The notes below the pieces were generated by a model. It made no database searches, was not told the origin of the DNA, and saw nothing but the letters and a program-made list of their open reading frames with translations. The translations under genes were made by a program, and so were the position numbers. From the NCBI RefSeq assembly GCF_014779595.1, contig NZ_JACXZT010000019.1:1456621-1520620 (forward strand): 64,000 nucleotides of DNA, written 5' to 3'. How positions within the stretch are numbered: position 1 is the stretch's first letter; every line of letters begins with the position of its first letter. Positions 60,107 through 64,000 of this stretch are shown here, in pieces. Source of the DNA: Halomonas sp. ML-15. Its GTDB lineage: Bacteria > Pseudomonadota > Gammaproteobacteria > Pseudomonadales > Halomonadaceae.

Positions 60107-60595
60107 TTACTCCTTGGGGGGCTGGCCGGGGTCGCTGGCACCCTCGAAACCCAGCTGGCGCCACGCCTCGTAGACCAGGATGGCGCAGGCATTGGAGAGG
60201 TTCAGGCTGCGGCTATCGGGCAGCATCGGCAGGCGCAGGCGCTGCTCGGGCGGCAGCGCATCGAGCAGTGCCTGGGGCAGGCCGCGGGTCTCGGGGCCGA
60301 ACACCAGGGCATCGCCGGGTGCATAGCAGGGTTCATGGTAGCCGCTGCGCCCGCGGGTCGATACGGCAAATACCCGGCGAGGCGCGACATCGTCAAGAAA
60401 CGCCGGCCAGTTGCGGTGCACGCGCACCGCTGCCCACTCATGGTAGTCGAGCCCGGCGCGGCGCAGCCGTTTGTCGTCGAGCACGAAACCCAGCGGCTCG
60501 ATCAGGTGCAGCCGGAAGCCGGTATTGGCACACAGTCGGATCAGATTACCGGTATTCGGCGGGATCTCGGGTTCGAACAGGACCACGTCGAGCAT
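60107..60595 (-). CDS. trmL: tRNA (cytidine/uridine(34)-2'-O)-methyltransferase TrmL
   Basis: 162 residues from the ATG at 60595, chosen because AGGAGG lies just upstream and E. coli TrmL (157) aligns from there. SPOUT fold: [32 protein letters not shown] and [24 protein letters not shown], the trefoil-knot SAM site. It methylates the wobble ribose of leucine tRNAs. It forms a two-gene operon with rep. Confidence 0.95.
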   Translation of the reverse strand: MLDVVLFEPEIPPNTGNLIRLCANTGFRLHLIEPLGFVLDDKRLRRAGLDYHEWAAVRVHRNWPAFLDDVAPRRVFAVSTRGRSGYHEPCYAPGDALVFGPETRGLPQALLDALPPEQRLRLPMLPDSRSLNLSNACAILVYEAWRQLGFEGASDPGQPPKE

Positions 60596-60680
60596 GACGC
60601 CTCCTAGGGTCGCTCCCCAATGCACTCGGGCCCGGCTCGACCAGCGCCGAGGGGCCCAAGAGCTGACGCGGGGCGGTGGG

Positions 60681-61238
60681 TCAGAAGGTCAGCCGCACCC
60701 CGGCATGCGCGCCGCTATCCAGGGTCTGGTTGCCCGGCGAGGTGTCGAAGTCGGCGCGCAGGCGGCGGTAGCCGACGTAGCCATCGACGTTACGGGTAAA
60801 GGCATAGCGCGCTCGCAGGCCGACTTCGAGACTGTCGTCGAGGTCGCTGGTGGTCACCACGCTGGGGGTGTAAAAGGCGTAGCCGCCCAGCGACACCGCC
60901 GGCGCCTGGGGCAAATACACGTAACCGTAGCCGCCGAGGCCAAGCCCGCCGCCGTTGCCATAGTCCGTATCATACTGGCTCCAGCGCGCACCGATGCCGA
61001 TATCCAGGTCGCTGCTGCGGTCCACGCCCAGCAGCTGAATATGCCCCTGGGTAGCATCGTCACGGTAGCCGCTGTGCAGGATACCGCCGCCCAGGGCGAT
61101 GCCCGGCGCGATCTCGCCAGCGGCGTCGAACTGCACGGCGTCGCTGCTCAGGTTGAGGTCGAGGCTGCTGGTGGCCGATGCGGTCGTGGCAGCCAGCATA
61201 AAGGTCGCGGCGGCGAAAGCAGTGAGAGTGTGTTTCAT
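60681..61238 (-). CDS. YfaZ-like outer membrane protein
   Basis: 185 residues from the ATG at 61238, upstream of which GAGTGAT is a usable site; 61253 is an alternative. A signal peptide ends near ASA (about 22). The mature chain alternates polar and hydrophobic residues with many Gly/Tyr, typical of an 8- to 10-stranded beta-barrel, and ends in LTF, with a terminal Phe as in outer membrane proteins. I recognise it as YfaZ-like. The function is unknown. Single gene between trmL and pyrE. Confidence 0.8.
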   Translation of the reverse strand: MKHTLTAFAAATFMLAATTASATSSLDLNLSSDAVQFDAAGEIAPGIALGGGILHSGYRDDATQGHIQLLGVDRSSDLDIGIGARWSQYDTDYGNGGGLGLGGYGYVYLPQAPAVSLGGYAFYTPSVVTTSDLDDSLEVGLRARYAFTRNVDGYVGYRRLRADFDTSPGNQTLDSGAHAGVRLTF

Positions 61239-61285
61239 GGCAATATCACTCATGGCAGTAGATCGGTGTTACGTCCAACAGACGG

Positions 61286-61939
61286 CTAGGTGCTGACGCC
61301 GTAGCGGGCGCGGTAGTCGCGAATCGCCTCGGCATGGGGTTGCATGGCAGCCCCGGCGTGCTGCTCCAGGTACTCGAGTACCATGTCCAGGGTAACGATA
61401 CTGATCACCGGCATGGCATAGCGCTGCTCGACCTCCTGAATCGCGCTCAGCTCGCCGGCGCCACGCTCCTGGCGGTCGAGGGCGATCACGACACCTGCCG
61501 CCTCGGCACCGGCGGCCTCGATCAGCGCCATCACTTCGCGAATCGCGGTGCCGGCGGTGATCACATCGTCGATGATCAGAATCCGCCCGGCCAGTTCGGC
61601 GCCAACGATGTTGCCGCCCTCACCGTGGTCCTTGGCCTCCTTGCGGTTGAAGGCGAACGGCAGGTCGCGAGCGTGGTGCTCGGCCAGCGCCACGGCAGTG
61701 GTCGCCGCCAACGGGATGCCCTTGTAAGCGGGCCCGAACAGCACGTCGGCCTGCAAGCCACTGGCTTCGATGGCCTGGGCGTAGCAGCGGCCCAGCCGCG
61801 CCAGGGCGGCGCCGCTCTTGAACAGACCCGCATTGAAGAAATAGGGACTGACGCGGCCCGACTTGAGGGTGAACTCACCGAAGCGCAGCACGCCCTGCTC
61901 GATGGCGAATTCGATGAATTCGCGCTGGTATGGCTGCAT
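61286..61939 (-). CDS. pyrE: Orotate phosphoribosyltransferase
   Basis: 217 residues from the ATG at 61939, matching E. coli PyrE (213) at its N-terminus ([20 protein letters not shown]). Reading on to an ATG at 61987 would add 16 residues absent from relatives. The PRPP loop [13 protein letters not shown] and [10 protein letters not shown] are present. It converts orotate and PRPP to OMP in pyrimidine synthesis. Divergent from crc, as in Pseudomonas. Confidence 0.95.
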   Translation of the reverse strand: MQPYQREFIEFAIEQGVLRFGEFTLKSGRVSPYFFNAGLFKSGAALARLGRCYAQAIEASGLQADVLFGPAYKGIPLAATTAVALAEHHARDLPFAFNRKEAKDHGEGGNIVGAELAGRILIIDDVITAGTAIREVMALIEAAGAEAAGVVIALDRQERGAGELSAIQEVEQRYAMPVISIVTLDMVLEYLEQHAGAAMQPHAEAIRDYRARYGVST

Positions 61940-62058
61940 TTCGCCAGCATTGCCTTGCTGCACCACAGGACCCCCTATCATGTTCATCAACTAAGGCCAT
62001 TTACCCAAACGTCGAAACGTCGGGTATCATACACGCGCGACGGAAAAGGGACCACGTA

Positions 62059-62826
62059 ATGAAAATCGCCAGCATCAATGTCAATGGCATCCGTGAAGCG
62101 GTCGGTCGGGGCTTTCTCGACTGGCTCGCCAACCAGGATGCCGATGTCGTCTGCGTGCAGAATCTCAAGGCCAAGAGCTTCGAGCTGGACGACAGTATTC
62201 TCTACCCTGAAGGCTACGAGGGCTACTTCCTCGATGCCGAGCAGGACGGCTTCTCCGGGGTCGGCCTCTACTGCCGCAAGATTCCCAAGGCCATCATGTA
62301 CGGCCTGGGCTTCGAGCAGTGCGACCACGAAGGGCGCTTTCTGCAGGCCGACTACGACCGCTTCAGCATCGCCAGCTTCCTGATGCCCGACGGCAGCGAC
62401 CCGCAGGCCAAGGAAGCCTTTATGGCGCAGTACCAGGAGTACCTCGGCAAGATGGCGCGCAAGCGGCGCGAGTACATCATCTGCGGCACCTGGCATATCG
62501 CCCACAAGACCATCGACCTGGAGAACTGGGCAGATAACCAGACCACTCCGGGCTTCAAGGCCGAAGAGCGCGCCTGGATGGACCAGGTGCTCGGCCCGAC
62601 CGGCTTCATCGACACCTTCCGCGAGATCAATCGCGACGCCGGTGAGTATACCTGGTGGCCGGCGCTGGATCAGGATCAGCCGCGCTCGCGTCAGGAGGGG
62701 TGGCGCCTCGATTACCAGATGGTCGGCCCCAACTTCCGCCGCCATGTGGTCGACGCCTGGATCGACTACGACGCGACCTTCTCCGAGTTCGCGCCGCTGA
62801 TCGTCGAGTACGACCTCACGCTGTAA
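62059..62826 (+). CDS. crc: Catabolite repression control protein Crc
   Basis: 255 residues from the ATG at 62059 with AAAAGGGA upstream. Exonuclease III/endonuclease-type fold (KIASINVNGIREA at the start) but with the catalytic residues changed: the Glu of the QETK motif is Asn (VQNLKAKS), the Asp/Asn of GDWN are Thr/His (CGTWHIAH) and the final Asp-His is Asp-Tyr (VEYDLTL). These changes and the place between pyrE and rph match Pseudomonas Crc, which assists Hfq in repressing translation of catabolic mRNAs. Close relatives in Pseudomonas are not nucleases. Confidence 0.92.
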   Translation: MKIASINVNGIREAVGRGFLDWLANQDADVVCVQNLKAKSFELDDSILYPEGYEGYFLDAEQDGFSGVGLYCRKIPKAIMYGLGFEQCDHEGRFLQADYDRFSIASFLMPDGSDPQAKEAFMAQYQEYLGKMARKRREYIICGTWHIAHKTIDLENWADNQTTPGFKAEERAWMDQVLGPTGFIDTFREINRDAGEYTWWPALDQDQPRSRQEGWRLDYQMVGPNFRRHVVDAWIDYDATFSEFAPLIVEYDLTL

Positions 62827-62847
62827 TCCCTGCGCCCTCCCGTCCCC

Positions 62848-62875
62848 ATGACGCCGGCCCCTGGGTCGGCGTCAT
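62848..62875. terminator. Hairpin between crc and rph
   Basis: ATGACGCCG (62848-62856) and CGGCGTCAT (62867-62875) pair perfectly, with further pairing possible inside the loop. It lies between the convergent ends of crc and rph. Confidence 0.7.
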
Positions 62876-62889
62876 GCGTTGGCAAGCGA

Positions 62890-63612
62890 CTACCGGCGAA
62901 TGCCCAGCGCCTCGCGCTGGTGGCCAAACAGCTCAGCGCCGGTGGCCTCGGCCAGGTCGAGCAATGCGTTGAGTTCGGCACGCGAGAACGCACCGGCCTC
63001 GGCGGTGCCCTGCACCTCGATCAACCCGCCCGACTCGGTCATCACCACGTTCATATCGGTGTCGGCACCGCTGTCCTCGGGGTAATCGAGATCGACCACC
63101 GGGGTACCCTTGAAGATCCCCACCGATACCGAACTGACCAGCTGCACGAAGGGGTCCTGCTTGATCAGCTTCTTGCGCTGCATGTAGCGCAGCGCATCGA
63201 CCAGCGCCACGCAGGCGCCGGTAATCGAGGCGGTGCGGGTGCCACCATCGGCCTGGATAACGTCGCAGTCGACGGTGATGGTGAATTCGCCGAGTTTCTT
63301 GAGATTGACCGCGGCGCGCAGCGAGCGGCCGATCAGGCGCTGGATCTCCAGGGTGCGGCCGCCCTGCTTGCCGCGTGAGGCTTCGCGGCCGCTGCGGGTA
63401 TGCGTGGCGCGGGGCAGCATGCCGTACTCGGCGGTGACCCAGCCCTGGCCCTTGCCGCGCAGCCAACGCGGCACACCGGCCTCGACGCTGGCGTTGCACA
63501 GTACCTGGGTGTCGCCAAACTCCACCAGCACCGAGCCTTCGGCGTGGCGGGTATAGTCGCGGGTCAGGCGGATCTCGCGGGACTGTTCGGGCTGTCGTCC
63601 ACTGGGGCGCAT
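62890..63612 (-). CDS. rph: Ribonuclease PH
   Basis: 240 residues from the ATG at 63612, full family length (238 in E. coli). 3'-5' phosphorolytic trimming of tRNA precursors. Features: [18 protein letters not shown] at the N-terminus, [35 protein letters not shown], and [19 protein letters not shown], which holds the phosphate-site residues. Convergent with crc, divergent from the yicC gene. Confidence 0.96.
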   Translation of the reverse strand: MRPSGRQPEQSREIRLTRDYTRHAEGSVLVEFGDTQVLCNASVEAGVPRWLRGKGQGWVTAEYGMLPRATHTRSGREASRGKQGGRTLEIQRLIGRSLRAAVNLKKLGEFTITVDCDVIQADGGTRTASITGACVALVDALRYMQRKKLIKQDPFVQLVSSVSVGIFKGTPVVDLDYPEDSGADTDMNVVMTESGGLIEVQGTAEAGAFSRAELNALLDLAEATGAELFGHQREALGIRR

Positions 63613-63776
63613 AGGGGTTTTACACTCTCGGGCTTGCAGTCGAATGGATGGCAGCCGGTCTTGCCGTCGACAGGGAGCGGCCGCCGCCGTGGCGGCCATT
63701 CTACACGTTCGCGGTGGCGAATCGGGTACACTGGCGCCATCGCTTCATGCCGCAATCGACAGCTCAGGAGATTCCC

Positions 63777-64000
63777 ATGGTGCACAGCATGACCGCCTTC
63801 ACCCGCCAGCGTCACGAGGCCGCGTGGGGCAGCCTGCATCTCGAGCTGCGCTCGGTGAACCAGCGCTATCTTGACCTGCATTTCCGCCTGCCCGACAGCC
63901 TGCGCGACCTCGAGCCGATCTGGCGCGACGCGCTACGCCAGCGCCTGGCCCGCGGCAAGCTGGAGTGCACCCTGCGCTTCGAGCCGGTCAACGGCAGCGA
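63777..64000 (+). CDS. yicC: YicC family endoribonuclease (3' partial)
   Basis: ATG at 63777 with AGGAG upstream; 74 codons are visible before the window ends. The N-terminus MVHSMTAFTRQ and SLHLELRSVNQRYLDLHFRLP are the conserved opening of YicC. E. coli YicC is a stress-related RNA-cleaving protein of about 287 residues. Gene order rph-yicC is the same as in Pseudomonas, where gmk comes next. Confidence 0.93.
   Translation, partial: MVHSMTAFTRQRHEAAWGSLHLELRSVNQRYLDLHFRLPDSLRDLEPIWRDALRQRLARGKLECTLRFEPVNGS

Noticed and set aside
62059-62826. Exonuclease III / AP endonuclease as the identity of this gene
   Set aside because: The catalytic Glu, Asp/Asn and final His positions are changed, and the pyrE-crc-rph order matches Crc.

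Overview
The window is GC-rich, densely coded gammaproteobacterial chromosome. Family relationships, acidic proteins, the abundance of TRAP, TTT, Liv-type and BCCT uptake systems, and the pyrE-crc-rph-yicC gene order (shared with Pseudomonas) suggest a Halomonas-like member of the Halomonadaceae. That placement is by recognition, not by a search. I see no prophage, insertion sequence, CRISPR array or rRNA. One tRNA (Arg, CCG) is present.

Layout. 1-1.9 kb: end of a tripartite tricarboxylate (TctA/TctC) transporter. 2-6 kb: an asparagine/aspartate catabolic operon (AgcS symporter, aspartase, asparaginase). 6.1-7.2 kb: glyoxalase I and an NlpC/P60 lipoprotein. 7.2-10.5 kb: MntR and a manganese-type ABC transporter with a clear MntR box. 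11.5-17.9 kb: a six-gene operon behind a Zur-like box (DUF1826 protein, lone ZnuB-like permease, complete nickel/peptide-type ABC transporter with a double ATPase). 17.9-24 kb: a D,D-carboxypeptidase with a SPOR domain, a ZigA-type zinc GTPase whose promoter carries a matching Zur-like box, a lipoprotein, a chemoreceptor and a small exported protein.

24-30.7 kb: a TRAP transporter plus LysR regulator, divergent from pxpABC (5-oxoprolinase), so the transporter may import 5-oxoproline. 30.9-44.7 kb: the most unusual region. Two complete Liv-type ABC transporters enclose two paralogous TIM-barrel PEP-hydrolase-family proteins, a UPF0261/Tm-1-like protein, an SRPBCC protein and an AraC regulator. 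Its substrate is unknown.

44.8-48.7 kb: DUF3820, a TauE/SafE permease, a binding-protein fold without a signal peptide, glutamate dehydrogenase and a small unknown protein. 48.7-56.8 kb: a six-gene operon (aldehyde dehydrogenase, atypical M19 dipeptidase, BCCT transporter, two poorly characterised proteins, RidA) divergent from a LysR gene. 56.8-64 kb: tRNA-Arg, a dihaem cytochrome c, rep, trmL, a YfaZ-like protein, pyrE, crc, rph and the start of yicC.

Overall the window is mainly nutrient and metal acquisition: metal homeostasis by MntR and Zur, and many nitrogen or carbon uptake operons whose leaders sometimes carry A-rich motifs of the kind bound by Hfq/Crc. The crc gene itself is in the window.
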